A DNA stretch of 64,000 nt. Origin: Caulobacteraceae bacterium (GTDB lineage: Bacteria > Pseudomonadota > Alphaproteobacteria > Caulobacterales > Caulobacteraceae). A program made the translations under genes and the position numbers. Where the stretch lies: positions 51,465 to 115,464 of the forward strand of contig CANJLH010000012.1 of assembly GCA_947475415.1 (NCBI GenBank), written 5' to 3'. Below, in pieces: positions 1 through 8,689 of the stretch (positions are counted from its first letter, which is position 1; each line of letters starts with the position of its first letter). The notes below the pieces were generated by a model. The model saw only the letters and a list, made by a program, of their open reading frames with translations. It made no database searches and was not told where the DNA came from.

Positions 1-390
1 GTCGATCGCCCACATGGGCGTGTCGATGATCTTGTCCATGTGGCCAGGTCCGGTGTGGCGGGCGCAGTTGACCAGCACGTCGATGCGGCCCCAACGCTCC
101 AGGGCGGTGGTGGCTGCCGCGGCCACGGAAGCCGGGTCGGTGATGTCGGCTGGCAACATCAGGCAACGCGCGCCCAGAGCCTCAATGGCGGCGGCGGTCT
201 CGGCCAGGCTGCCCGGCAGCGGCGACCGGTCCGAGCCCTTGACGCTTGGGGAATGCTCCCGCTCCTCGCCAGGGTTAACCGAGCGGGCGGTGATGATCAC
301 ATCGAGGCCGGCCTTGGCCAGCCAGATCGCCAGCACCTTGCCGATGCCGCGGCTCGCGCCGGTGACCAGGGCTATCCGCCGCTCCGCCAT
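1..390 (-). CDS. SDR-family oxidoreductase, 3' end outside window
   Basis: The reading frame opens with ATG at 390 and leaves the window at position 1 after 130 codons without a stop. The protein begins MAERRIALVTGASRGIG, which carries the TGxxxGxG cofactor-binding motif of short-chain dehydrogenases, and near residue 115 has DVLVNCAR where the family usually has an NNAG motif. The catalytic YxxxK part lies beyond the edge, so activity cannot be judged. It sits 57 nt downstream of the Gfo/Idh gene on the same strand and is probably the last visible member of the leftward cluster that starts near 6.05 kb. NAD(P)-dependent oxidation or reduction is inferred from the family; the substrate is unknown. 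Confidence 0.85.
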   Translation of the reverse strand, partial: MAERRIALVTGASRGIGKVLAIWLAKAGLDVIITARSVNPGEEREHSPSVKGSDRSPLPGSLAETAAAIEALGARCLMLPADITDPASVAAAATTALERWGRIDVLVNCARHTGPGHMDKIIDTPMWAID

Positions 391-447
391 GCTTCCTCTC
401 CATTGGCTCGCCGAGCACAAGATGCGCGCCCGCGCAGAGGTGGGCAA

Positions 448-1524
448 TCAGATGCTCACACGGCCACCGCCTTTTGCCGCGGCGCGGATGGCGTCGAGCA
501 CCTGGTGCACGCGCACCGCACGGCCGAAATCCGGCAGGCTGGGATCGCCGGCGGCGAGGCGTGCGTACATGTAGCCGACGTTCTGCGCCGACCCGGCCGG
601 AAGGCCCGCCGTCGGCGGGGCGATATCCGGCGTCAGCACTTCCCAGGCGCCGGCCTCGGCGCGCCAGCCCCGAATGCGGATCGGGGCGTTCTCGATCAAG
701 CCGTCCATTTCCAGAATGATGCGGCCCAGCGAGCCGTCGATCTCTACCCGCGAGGTCGCCGGACAGACCGCTCCGCCCAGGAAGTTGGCGCTGAACACTG
801 CCCCCTTCCGGTAGGCGCCGATCACGGCCAGATGGTCCGGCGCTGTGAAGGAAACCAACTCGCCGGTGGCGCGGACCCGGGCCTGGGCGCGCTTGGATTC
901 CATGACCGCCTGCACGAAGGCCAGCTCATCGCCAAGGATGAAGTCCAGCGCGTCCAGGGTGTGCCCCCCCGGGATGGTGAGCAGATTGATCCCCTGGCTC
1001 TCGTCGGCCTGGTGCGGCAGGGTCAGCACCTCACCCCAGAAGGGATAGGCGCCCAGGAAGGCCACCGAGGTCACCTCGCCCACATAGCCCTCGGCCAGCA
1101 GGCCCTTTACATAAATCAGCTCCAGCGCCGCACGGGCTTGCAGGCCCACCACCGTTCGCAGTCCCTTTGCGCGGGCGAGGTCGGCCATGGCGACAGCCTC
1201 CTCTGTTGTGCGCCCCAGCGGCCACTCGCAGTAAACCGGCTTGCCCGCTTCAAGCGCCGGCATGACCGCGGCGAAATGGTCAGGAACCTTCACCGAGACG
1301 GCGACAAGGTCCACCTGGCTTGAACGGGCGAGCTCGCCGGCATCGAGGAAGCCCTGAGCGTTCAGGGCGCCTGCGGCGGCGTCGGCGCTTTCCTTGCGCG
1401 TGGTGCAAACCGCGCTGACCAGATATCCGTCCAGAGCCTTGAGTGCTGGAATGTGCGACGCGGCGGCCCAGCCCACCTCCACATTGCCGCCGACGATACC
1501 GACTCGGGTAGGTGAGGTGGACAT
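448..1524 (-). CDS. Gfo/Idh/MocA (Gal80-like) oxidoreductase
   Basis: A 358-aa protein starting MSTSPTRVGIVGGN, with the N-terminal Rossmann glycine motif (GIVGGN) followed by the EWPLGRTTEEA segment typical of Gfo/Idh/MocA dehydrogenases (EKP-like position, here EWP). The closest family in style is the Gal80/galactose-1-dehydrogenase-like branch (IVGGNVEVGWAAASHIPALKAL). It is expected to be a cytosolic NAD(P)-dependent enzyme acting on a sugar or cyclic alcohol; the substrate is not evident. A GGAG Shine-Dalgarno lies just before the ATG. It follows the MFS gene by 18 nt, so the two are very likely co-transcribed and the transporter may import its substrate. Confidence 0.9.
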   Translation of the reverse strand: MSTSPTRVGIVGGNVEVGWAAASHIPALKALDGYLVSAVCTTRKESADAAAGALNAQGFLDAGELARSSQVDLVAVSVKVPDHFAAVMPALEAGKPVYCEWPLGRTTEEAVAMADLARAKGLRTVVGLQARAALELIYVKGLLAEGYVGEVTSVAFLGAYPFWGEVLTLPHQADESQGINLLTIPGGHTLDALDFILGDELAFVQAVMESKRAQARVRATGELVSFTAPDHLAVIGAYRKGAVFSANFLGGAVCPATSRVEIDGSLGRIILEMDGLIENAPIRIRGWRAEAGAWEVLTPDIAPPTAGLPAGSAQNVGYMYARLAAGDPSLPDFGRAVRVHQVLDAIRAAAKGGGRVSI

Positions 1525-1542
1525 GGGCGGCTCCAGTAGATG

Positions 1543-2871
1543 TCAATCCGCGGCGGGTGCGGCGCGCATGATCTTGCCGACTTGCAACTGGATCGTCACG
1601 GAGATTGCAGCAGCGGCGAGTAGGCAGATCGCCATGGCCGGTCCCAGCATGGTCTTGTCCCCCAGCACATGCTCGGCCACCAGCGGCACCGCCGGGGGGC
1701 CGATCAGCGAGCCGATCAGGGTGATCAGCGCCAGGAACACCGCTGAAGCCAGGCCCCGCAACCGGTCGGGGGTGAACATCTGCAGCGCCGCGGCGGCATA
1801 ACCGACGTAGGGGTAGGTCAGGCAGTAGAACACCGCCTGGCCCACGAAGAAAAACGCAGGATTGCGCGACAGGATCGAGAACGCCAGCAACGGCGCTGAG
1901 AACAGGATGCCACAGATGTGGTAGCGGACATGAGCGTCCTTGACGCCGCGACTATAGAGCCAGTCGACAATGGCGGCGCCGCCCAACTGGCCGATAGCTC
2001 CGGCGATCACCACCACCAGCCCATAGCGCACGCCCACGACCTTGGCGTTCCAGTCGAAGGTGCGGATCAGGAAAGTGGGGCCCCAGGCGATCATCACATT
2101 GGCGGCGATGTTGGTGCAGCCGAAGGCAACCGGAATACCCAACGCCACCTGCCAGTTCTGACGATAGAAGGCCAGGGCCTCGCCCTTTTCCCGCGGCTCA
2201 GCGACGGCGCGGGCGCGGCGCCGGGTGTCGCGGATGGTGAACATCAGCGGCGCCAACAGGACCGGCGGGGCGCCGACGATCAGGAACACCGCCTGCCAGG
2301 ATTTGAGCTGGCCCAGCACCGGCACAATGATTGGCGGACCGTGGGTCACCAGATGGACGACATAACCGGTGAAGGCCAGCGCCAGCCCCGCCCCGATCAC
2401 CGAGCCCATGGTGAATACAGATATCGCCAACGCCAGCCTGCGCCGCGGGAACCGCTCGCTGATCATCGAGTGGGCGGCGGGAGTCAGCACCGACTCTCCC
2501 ACGCCAACTCCCATGCGGCCGATCAGCAATTGGACGAAGGATCCCGCCAGGCCGCACGCGCAAGTGGCCGCGCCCCACAGCACGATGCCGAAACTCACCA
2601 GTCCGCGGCGGGACACCCGGTCCAGCAGCCAACCCATCGGCAGACCGCACAGGGCGTAGAAGATGGCGAAGGCCGGGCCCTGCAGCAGGCTGATCTGGAA
2701 GTCGGAAAGTCCCAGGTCCCGCTCCAGGGGCTGCACCATCATGGAGATCACGCCCCGGTCGATGGAGGAGAAAATGTAGAACAGAAGCAAGACCGCAATC
2801 ATGTACCAGGCGGCGAACCCGCCGCCCGCCTCGTCCTGTGCGGTCTGCGGCCCAGTCTGCGTGATCGCCAT
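1543..2871 (-). CDS. MFS transporter (spinster-like)
   Basis: A 442-aa integral membrane protein with about 12 hydrophobic segments. The MFS motif A is visible as GLPMGWLLDRVSRRG after the second segment, and the first segment ends with the SSIDRG pattern common in the spinster/hexuronate-type branch. The ATG at 2871 is chosen because it is preceded by a GGGGGA ribosome-binding site; an in-frame extension further upstream would read through the antisense of the receptor remnant and is not credible. It is flanked by oxidoreductases on the same strand, so import of a small organic acid, sugar or terpenoid-type substrate for the cluster is a reasonable inference. Confidence 0.9.
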   Translation of the reverse strand: MAITQTGPQTAQDEAGGGFAAWYMIAVLLLFYIFSSIDRGVISMMVQPLERDLGLSDFQISLLQGPAFAIFYALCGLPMGWLLDRVSRRGLVSFGIVLWGAATCACGLAGSFVQLLIGRMGVGVGESVLTPAAHSMISERFPRRRLALAISVFTMGSVIGAGLALAFTGYVVHLVTHGPPIIVPVLGQLKSWQAVFLIVGAPPVLLAPLMFTIRDTRRRARAVAEPREKGEALAFYRQNWQVALGIPVAFGCTNIAANVMIAWGPTFLIRTFDWNAKVVGVRYGLVVVIAGAIGQLGGAAIVDWLYSRGVKDAHVRYHICGILFSAPLLAFSILSRNPAFFFVGQAVFYCLTYPYVGYAAAALQMFTPDRLRGLASAVFLALITLIGSLIGPPAVPLVAEHVLGDKTMLGPAMAICLLAAAAISVTIQLQVGKIMRAAPAAD

Positions 2872-2977
2872 GTTTCCCCCGGACATGCATCGGGCGCGAC
2901 CAGCTGGCCGCGCCCGAATGGTTGTCCGCAGTGTCGCCGCAATTCGGCGCGGCGCGCAAGCCGCTCCGGATTTCGGT

Positions 2978-3640
2978 CTATTCTTCGCCGAAGGTCTTCT
3001 TGACCGACACGCCAAACATGCGCGGTTCGCCAACGACGCCCACCTGGATGCCGCCCACTGAGCCACCATCGGTGCCGGCGTAGGCGTATTTCTTGCCAAA
3101 GGCGTTGTTGACGAAGGCCTGGAAGAACAGGCCCTTATCCTTCATCGCATAGTCCACCGACAGGTTCATTAGGCCCAGGTCGGCTGAGCCGTTGGAGAAC
3201 TGGGCGCTGGCCGAGGGCAACAGCCGCTTGACCACCGCCTTGTCCAGGAACGGATTGATGAACCGGTCCGAGGGAGTGGCGTGGCCGGTGTAGGCCCAGT
3301 TGGCGGTGAAGCCGAGGTCGCCCTCACCCACTTGCCGCACATAACGCGCATTGAGCGAATACATATGCGGCGGGTTGGGCAGCTTTTCGCCGGAGGCGTC
3401 CTTGGGCGGGCGACCGCCGAACTGCACAGCGCCCGGGAACCTGTTATATTTGCCGTTGAAGTAGGAATAGGCGGCGCTGAGCGTCAGGCCTTCCGTGGGC
3501 ACCGCGGTGATCTCGGCCTCAAAGCCTTTGATGGTCGCGCTGAGTGGGGTCGCTGAGCACCGCGAACGGCGTGTCGAGGTTGCCGTTTTCACGCCGCCGG
3601 TATTTCTCGAACTTCAGGTCGGCGTGATCGACGGCGCCAA
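2978..3640 (-). pseudogene. TonB-dependent receptor C-terminal remnant (frameshifted)
   Basis: The leftward frame ending at 2978 gives about 190 residues of classic outer-membrane receptor beta-barrel: GFEAEITAVPTEGLTLSAAY, then repeated strand patterns and the terminal FGVSVKKTFGEE. A complete receptor has about 700-900 residues including a plug, so only the last quarter remains. Homologous sequence continues upstream in a different frame (LKFEKYRRRENGNLDTPF), and the two frames meet at about 3540-3555, so there is also a single-base frameshift. The remnant begins within about 20 nt of the GMC oxidoreductase stop codon, suggesting that a deletion removed the rest of the gene. No functional receptor can be made from it. 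Confidence 0.8.
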
Positions 3641-3658
3641 CATGAGCGCTGCAAACTC

Positions 3659-5224
3659 TCAGCCGCCCAACCGCTCGATCAGGTGGTCGCCGACCCGCAT
3701 GGCGTTGGCCACCACGGTCAGGGTTGGGTTCACCGCCGCGACCGACGGGAAGAAGCTGGTGTCGACAACGTAGAGGTTGTCGAGTTCATGGGCCTTGCAC
3801 CAGGGGTCAAGCACCGAGCCCGCGGGATCACGCCCAAACCGCACTGTGCCGGCCTGGTGCGCCGTGCCTTGCAGCGGCAACAGGCTATCGAACTGGAAAT
3901 GGTGCTGCGAGATCGGGTGGGCGTGATCGACAAAGTCGTCGAGGGACGCGTCCAGCCGCTTCACCAACCGCTCGTGACCCTCAAGATTGTTGAAGGTGTA
4001 GTCGAGGTTGATCTGTCCGTCGCCGGTCAGATGCACCCGGTTCTGCGGCAACGGCAGGTCCTCGGAGATCACCAGCATCGCCAGCATGCGCTTGGCCAGG
4101 CCTTCGGAAATGACGTTCGGCACCAGGCCGGGGGGCAGCCAGTCGGCGATCTGGCCCTCAAGCGTCTGGCCGGACATGTATTCCAGCATCTGGATGTGGC
4201 CCATGGGCTTGTCGTAGCCCCCGGCGGCATCCCCCCAGTAGAAATCGTTGACCGCCAGGGTCTTGGGAAAGGCGATGTCCAGGGGCTTGGCCGCCAGGGA
4301 GATCATGGCGGTGAGCGTATGGAACATATAGTTGCGGCCGACCTGGTCGGATCCGTTGGCGAGTCCGTTCGGATGGGCCGGATTGGCCGAGGCCAGCAGC
4401 ACCGCGGCGCTGTTGGCTGCGCCGGCGGCGAGAGCGATAATGTCGCCGGTCCATCGCTCCTCCCCCTCAGCGGTGCGGCAGACCACTCCGGTTGCGGACC
4501 GTCCTGCCGCGTCAGTTTCGATCCGCACCACCTTGCGGCCGGGGAGCAGGGTCACATTGGCCATGTCCAGCAGTGGATCGATGGCGATGGACCGCGCGTC
4601 GGACTTCGCCTTCAGCAGGCAGGGGTAGCCGCCGCAGGTCTTGCACTTGATACAGCCGGACCGAAAGGGTCGGTCCTGGTCGAGGTCCACGCCCAGGGGC
4701 AAGGCGAAGGGTCGCCAGCCAAGTGATTCCCAATGGGTCTTGAGCTGCTGGATACCGGGGTCATGATTGACGGCGCCGAAAGCGTAGGCCGGTTCGTCGC
4801 CGCTCTCCGTCGGATCCACCCCGCGCTGTCCGTGCACCCGCCACAGCGTCTCGGCTTCGCGGTAGTAGGGCGCCATGTCAGTCAGGCTTATCGGCCACGC
4901 GGGGGACACCCCGCCGCCGTGACGAACTTCGTCGAAATCACCTTTTCTCAGTCGCATGAGGGCCGCGCCATAGAAGCTGGTGTTGCCGCCGACCCAATAG
5001 TGAGTGTTGGGAACGAAAGGCTTGTGCGCCTTGTCCAGCCAGGTTTCACGGGTGCGGTAGCGGCGCTCGACGAACACCGCGTGCGGGCTCCAGTTTTCCG
5101 GCTCCCGCGGCAGGTGTTGGCCGCGTTCGAGGATTAGGATCTTCTTGCCGGTCGGGGCTAGCCGCTGGGCCAGGGTGGCGCCGCCAGCTCCGCTTCCGAT
5201 TATGATCACATCGTAGTGGGACAT
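3659..5224 (-). CDS. GMC-family FAD oxidoreductase
   Basis: A 521-aa flavoprotein. The FAD-binding GSGAGG motif is at residues 10-15 (VIIIGSGAGGATLAQRL) followed by the ILERG strand, and the C-terminal GMC block has H and N in the expected places (AHQAGTVRFG, then VDTSFFPSVAAVNPTLT). A cysteine-rich insert, CIKCKTCGGYPC, lies in the middle and resembles the Cys cluster seen in GMC subunits that act with a partner protein. Expected role: oxidation of a primary or secondary alcohol with electrons passed to FAD. Its ATG is only 4 nt after the SDR stop, so both are one transcript. The substrate is unknown. Confidence 0.92.
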   Translation of the reverse strand: MSHYDVIIIGSGAGGATLAQRLAPTGKKILILERGQHLPREPENWSPHAVFVERRYRTRETWLDKAHKPFVPNTHYWVGGNTSFYGAALMRLRKGDFDEVRHGGGVSPAWPISLTDMAPYYREAETLWRVHGQRGVDPTESGDEPAYAFGAVNHDPGIQQLKTHWESLGWRPFALPLGVDLDQDRPFRSGCIKCKTCGGYPCLLKAKSDARSIAIDPLLDMANVTLLPGRKVVRIETDAAGRSATGVVCRTAEGEERWTGDIIALAAGAANSAAVLLASANPAHPNGLANGSDQVGRNYMFHTLTAMISLAAKPLDIAFPKTLAVNDFYWGDAAGGYDKPMGHIQMLEYMSGQTLEGQIADWLPPGLVPNVISEGLAKRMLAMLVISEDLPLPQNRVHLTGDGQINLDYTFNNLEGHERLVKRLDASLDDFVDHAHPISQHHFQFDSLLPLQGTAHQAGTVRFGRDPAGSVLDPWCKAHELDNLYVVDTSFFPSVAAVNPTLTVVANAMRVGDHLIERLGG

Positions 5225-5228
5225 TGCC

Positions 5229-6050
5229 TCACGCCTTCAGGTGATACTTCGCTGAGCCGCGGCGAATGATCGCCGAGACCAGCGGCTCGGGCGCATAGCG
5301 CAGCATCATCGCCGCGAGCTTGTTGAGCGCGCCGGGCACAATGACTGTGCGGCCGCGCGCGACACCGGACAAGGTTGCGGCCACCACCTGCTCGGCGGTC
5401 TGAAAAAATCTGCGGGGCGCCTGATCCATCAGTTCCTGGGTGCCGTTGGCGGCGGCGAATTCGGTCAGAGTGAACCCGGGGCAGACCGCACTTACCCTGA
5501 TCCCCTTTGCGCTTAGCTCTGCGTCCAGGGACTGGGTGAATTTGATCATCAGACTCTTGGCGCCAGGATAGAGGGTGTGTCCCGCTGCGCCTGGCGATAA
5601 CCCCGCCAGAGAGGCGACATTGATAATCGTTCCCGCCCCACGCTGCTCCATGGCCGGAATGACGCCATAGGCGAGACCGCAGGCGTTCACCACTAGGGTC
5701 ATCAGAAAGTCCCGCTGACGCTCCCATGCGACGCCAGTGTAACTCTGGGCGAGGCTGAAGCCGGCGTTGTTGACCAGCACGTCCACCGTCCTGCCCCGCG
5801 CCGCCACCGCCGTCAGCACGCCCAAATGCGCCTCAAAGGCCGCCAGGTCGGCCGAGTGAGAGAAGGCCTCGACGCCATGGCGAGCGGCCAGTTCCTGGCC
5901 CAGGGCTTCGAGGCGGTCGAGCCTTCGGGCGACCAGCATCAGGTCATGGCCCCGGGCGGCGTATGCCCGCGCAAACGCCGCGCCAATGCCCGCCGAGGCG
6001 CCGGTGATCAACGCGAGGGGCCGGGGGCTGGAGGGCGGTTCCATGGACAT
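5229..6050 (-). CDS. SDR-family NAD(P) oxidoreductase
   Basis: A 273-aa classical short-chain dehydrogenase. TGASAGIG near the N-terminus binds the cofactor, VLVNNAGF follows, the catalytic Ser is in IINVASLAGL, and the Tyr/Lys pair is in LYPGAKSLMIKF (YxxxK). ATG at 6050 (MSMEPP) or at 6044 is preferred because the N-terminal extension possible upstream has low-complexity Arg-rich sequence and no ribosome-binding site. It heads the leftward cluster SDR-GMC-(receptor stub)-MFS-Gfo/Idh-SDR. Annotated elsewhere as YpfJ/DltE-like SDRs, such proteins reduce or oxidise a range of carbonyl compounds; the substrate here is not known. Confidence 0.88.
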   Translation of the reverse strand: MSMEPPSSPRPLALITGASAGIGAAFARAYAARGHDLMLVARRLDRLEALGQELAARHGVEAFSHSADLAAFEAHLGVLTAVAARGRTVDVLVNNAGFSLAQSYTGVAWERQRDFLMTLVVNACGLAYGVIPAMEQRGAGTIINVASLAGLSPGAAGHTLYPGAKSLMIKFTQSLDAELSAKGIRVSAVCPGFTLTEFAAANGTQELMDQAPRRFFQTAEQVVAATLSGVARGRTVIVPGALNKLAAMMLRYAPEPLVSAIIRRGSAKYHLKA

Positions 6051-6241
6051 GTTCACTGCTTTGATTCGACGCCGCCGCCAGCCGACGCCGCGCCCCTTGA
6101 CCTCAATCAATGCTCCGTGGCGGCGGGGGCGATGATAATGATGCCCGTATGGTCGCCCGCATTCGCCAAGGCTCGGAGGACATCTTGCGCCCCCAATTGG
6201 CTCAACGCCAAGTCCTGCGATGCCCGTAGGTCGAAGCAGGA

Positions 6242-6327
6242 TGGTGCCCCAGGTCGGACTCGAACCAACACGTCCTCACGGACAACAGATTTTGAGTCTG
6301 CCGCGTCTACCATTTCGCCACTGGGGC
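6242..6327 (-). tRNA. tRNA-Leu (anticodon CAA)
   Basis: Read on the minus strand, the gene starts GCCCCAG and ends CTGGGGC-A-CCA, giving a perfect 7-bp acceptor stem, discriminator A and an encoded CCA. The anticodon arm has stem GCAGA/UCUGU with loop CUCAAAA, so the anticodon is CAA (reads UUG, leucine). A long variable arm and the TTCGAGTCC T-loop region are present, as required for a class II tRNA-Leu. Length 86 nt. Confidence 0.96.
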
Positions 6328-6411
6328 CCAGGGCTGAGCGCCCCTGCTAGAGAATTCGTCTGGCTGCCGCAAGCGCGAGCGCCCCTGACTCTGGACAAAT
6401 CGGACATTGAA

Positions 6412-6426
6412 TGATAATAACTCGCA
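6412..6426 (+). promoter_or_regulatory. Fur-box candidate upstream of feoAB
   Basis: TGATAATAACTCGCA matches the 7-1-7 Fur consensus (TGATAAT-N-ATTATCA) at 11 of 14 positions, with a perfect left half. It lies 28 nt before the feoA start codon in an A/T-rich stretch that stands out from the GC-rich surroundings. Iron-dependent repression of ferrous-iron uptake by Fur is established in many proteobacteria; its use here is an inference from position and sequence. Confidence 0.6.
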
Positions 6427-6454
6427 ATAACAAATACGGGGGCGCATAGACCAA

Positions 6455-6781
6455 ATGAATGATCCGTCCGCATCAACGTCGGCGGAAGCCGATTTCGGGG
6501 CCGTCGCCGTGCTGCCTCTGGGCGAAATGCGGGTCGGACAGGCTGGGGTGATCGTCGAGGTGACTGCGCAGGCGCCGGGCGGCGACCAGAACCTCAGCGC
6601 CGAGGAGTTGCACCAGCGCCTGCTGGAGTTCGGCTTTGTCGAGGGCGCGCATGTGGCGGTGTTGCACGAAGGCGCCATCCGGCGAGACCCGATCGCCGTG
6701 AAGCTGGACGACATGCGCGTCGGCGTCCGCCGGCGGGACGCCCGGGGCGTCACGGTGCTGCTGGACAAGCCACGCCCGTGA
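6455..6781 (+). CDS. feoA: FeoA-domain ferrous iron transport protein
   Basis: A 108-aa protein with an SH3-like FeoA domain: VLPLGEMRVGQAGVIVEV near residue 19, then RLLEFGFVEGAHVAVLHEG and DPIAVKLDDMRVGVRRRDA, which are the conserved FeoA blocks. FeoA is a small cytosolic partner that binds or modulates FeoB. The stop codon overlaps the GTG start of feoB by 4 nt, and a Fur-box candidate lies just upstream, so the pair forms an iron-regulated operon. At 108 aa it is somewhat longer than E. coli FeoA (75 aa) because of an N-terminal extension and an insert near residues 42-50. Confidence 0.92.
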   Translation: MNDPSASTSAEADFGAVAVLPLGEMRVGQAGVIVEVTAQAPGGDQNLSAEELHQRLLEFGFVEGAHVAVLHEGAIRRDPIAVKLDDMRVGVRRRDARGVTVLLDKPRP

Positions 6782-8646
6782 GCGCCGCCGCAATGACGGC
6801 GCGGGTCGCGCTGGTCGGAAATCCCAATTCTGGCAAGACCGCCCTGTTCAACGCCCTGACGGGGTCGCGGCAGAAGGTGGCCAACTACGCCGGGGTCACC
6901 GTGGAGCGCAAGGAAGGGACTATTGTCACGCCGGGCGGGCGGACCCTGGCGGTTCTCGACCTTCCGGGAACCTATTCCCTACGCGCGCGCAGCCCTGACG
7001 AGGAAGTCACCCGCGACGCGGTGCTGGGGCGTTTGGCGGGCGAGGACAGCCCAGACGTTCTGGTGTGCGTCGCCGACGCCACCAACCTGCGCCTGGTGCT
7101 GAGGTTGATCCTTGAACTTAAGGCGGTCGGCCGGCCGATGGTGCTGGCGCTCAATATGTACGACATCGCCCAGCGCCAGGGCCTGCGGATCGATGTTGAC
7201 GGCCTTGCCGGCGAACTGGGCTGCCCCATCGTCACCACCGTCGCCACCCGGCGGCGAGGCATAGACGAACTGCTGAGCAAAGTTGATGAACTGGCGGCGC
7301 GCAGCCGGTTCGCCCCCGCGGGCGGGTGGACACCTCCCGACGCGGCCCAGGTCCGCCTGGCGCATCGCGAGGCCCAGCGGCTGCTGAAGACCTATGTGAA
7401 GCCGCCGGAGCGGCCGGACACCCTGACCGGCCGGGTGGACGCAGTGCTGCTGCATCCCGTGCTCGGACTGGCGATCCTGTTCGCCCTGTTGTTCACCATG
7501 TTCCAGGCGGTGTTCACCTGGGCCGGACCCGCGCAGGACCTGATCGAGGCCAGCTTCACCGCCCTGGGCGAACTTGCGCGCGCGGCCCTGCCGGCAGGCC
7601 TTTTCCGCAGCTTCCTGATCGACGGGGCGATCTCAGGCGTGGGGTCGGTGCTGGTGTTCCTGCCGCAGATCCTGGTGCTGTTCCTATTCATCCTCTTGCT
7701 GGAGGACTTCGGCTATATGGCCCGGGCAGCCTTCTTGATGGACCGGATCATGGGCGGCGCGGGTCTGCATGGCCGAGCCTTCATCCCTCTGCTGTCCAGC
7801 TTCGCCTGCGCCATCCCCGGCATCATGTCGGCCCGCGTGATCGACAACAAGCGCGACCGGCTGACCACAATTCTGGTGGCCCCGCTGATGACCTGTTCTG
7901 CGCGGATCCCGGTCTACGCCCTGATCATCTCGGCCTTCATCCCCGAACGGGCCGTCTGGGGGATGTTCAACCTCCAGGGATTGGTGATGTTCGGTCTCTA
8001 CGCCGCCGGCATCCTCAGCGCGCTGGCGGTGTCGCTGGTGATCCGCAAGGTGTTCTGGCGCGGAGCGGTGGATCCCTTTCTGATGGAGCTGCCCGCCTAC
8101 AAGATCCCCGACCCCGCGAACGTGGCGCGCAACCTTCTGCAGCGGGTGATGATCTTCGTGACACGGGCCGGCCGGATCATTTTTCCGCTGATGATCGCAG
8201 TCTGGCTCCTGTGCACCTTCCCGGGGCCGCCGCCGGGTGCGGCGGGGCCGGCCATCGACTACAGCTTCGCCGGCATGCTGGGCCACGCCCTGCAGCCTCT
8301 ACTCGCCCCCATCGGTTTCAACTGGCAGATGACAGTCGCCCTGATCCCCGGCTTCGCGGCGCGGGAAGTGGCGGTGGCGGCCCTGGGTACGGTCTATGCG
8401 GTGGCGGACCCCGGAGCGGACGGGGCGACCCTCGCCTCTCTCCTGTCACGCCAGTGGTCGTTCGCCGCCGGACTGGCGTTCTTGGCCTGGTACATATTCG
8501 CGCCCCAGTGCGCCTCCACCATCGCGGTGGTTCGGCGCGAGACCAACAGCTGGCGCTGGCCCATCGTGATGCTGGCCTACATGACCGCGCTCGCCTATCT
8601 GGCGGCGTTCATCGTCTACCAGACGGCTCATGCGCTTGGTGGATGA
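6778..8646 (+). CDS. feoB: Ferrous iron transporter FeoB
   Basis: A 622-aa inner-membrane Fe(II) transporter with an N-terminal G-protein domain: G1 GNPNSGKT (residues 14-21), G3 DLPGTYSL and G4 region LNMYD. The C-terminal half has the Gate-type membrane segments with GRAFIPLLSSFACAIPGIM and the second gate block VALIPGFAAREVAVAALGTVY. The length fits the shorter FeoB type common in alphaproteobacteria (E. coli FeoB is 773 aa). GTG start overlapping the feoA stop. Function: GTP-linked uptake of ferrous iron. Confidence 0.97.
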   Translation: MSAAAMTARVALVGNPNSGKTALFNALTGSRQKVANYAGVTVERKEGTIVTPGGRTLAVLDLPGTYSLRARSPDEEVTRDAVLGRLAGEDSPDVLVCVADATNLRLVLRLILELKAVGRPMVLALNMYDIAQRQGLRIDVDGLAGELGCPIVTTVATRRRGIDELLSKVDELAARSRFAPAGGWTPPDAAQVRLAHREAQRLLKTYVKPPERPDTLTGRVDAVLLHPVLGLAILFALLFTMFQAVFTWAGPAQDLIEASFTALGELARAALPAGLFRSFLIDGAISGVGSVLVFLPQILVLFLFILLLEDFGYMARAAFLMDRIMGGAGLHGRAFIPLLSSFACAIPGIMSARVIDNKRDRLTTILVAPLMTCSARIPVYALIISAFIPERAVWGMFNLQGLVMFGLYAAGILSALAVSLVIRKVFWRGAVDPFLMELPAYKIPDPANVARNLLQRVMIFVTRAGRIIFPLMIAVWLLCTFPGPPPGAAGPAIDYSFAGMLGHALQPLLAPIGFNWQMTVALIPGFAAREVAVAALGTVYAVADPGADGATLASLLSRQWSFAAGLAFLAWYIFAPQCASTIAVVRRETNSWRWPIVMLAYMTALAYLAAFIVYQTAHALGG

Positions 8647-8689
8647 GCCGGCGCACACGCGTGACGGTTCTTAACCACGCCGTAAGCCG

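Noticed and set aside
1543..3099. A 518-aa start for the MFS gene and a 628-aa start for the epimerase gene (11462-13348)
   Set aside because: The extra N-terminal residues come from antisense of other genes and low-complexity sequence; internal ATGs with good ribosome-binding sites are far better.
8672..8687. CtrA-like TTAA-N7-GTAA before the small gene at 8690
   Set aside because: The second half does not match TTAAC, so it is only a half site.
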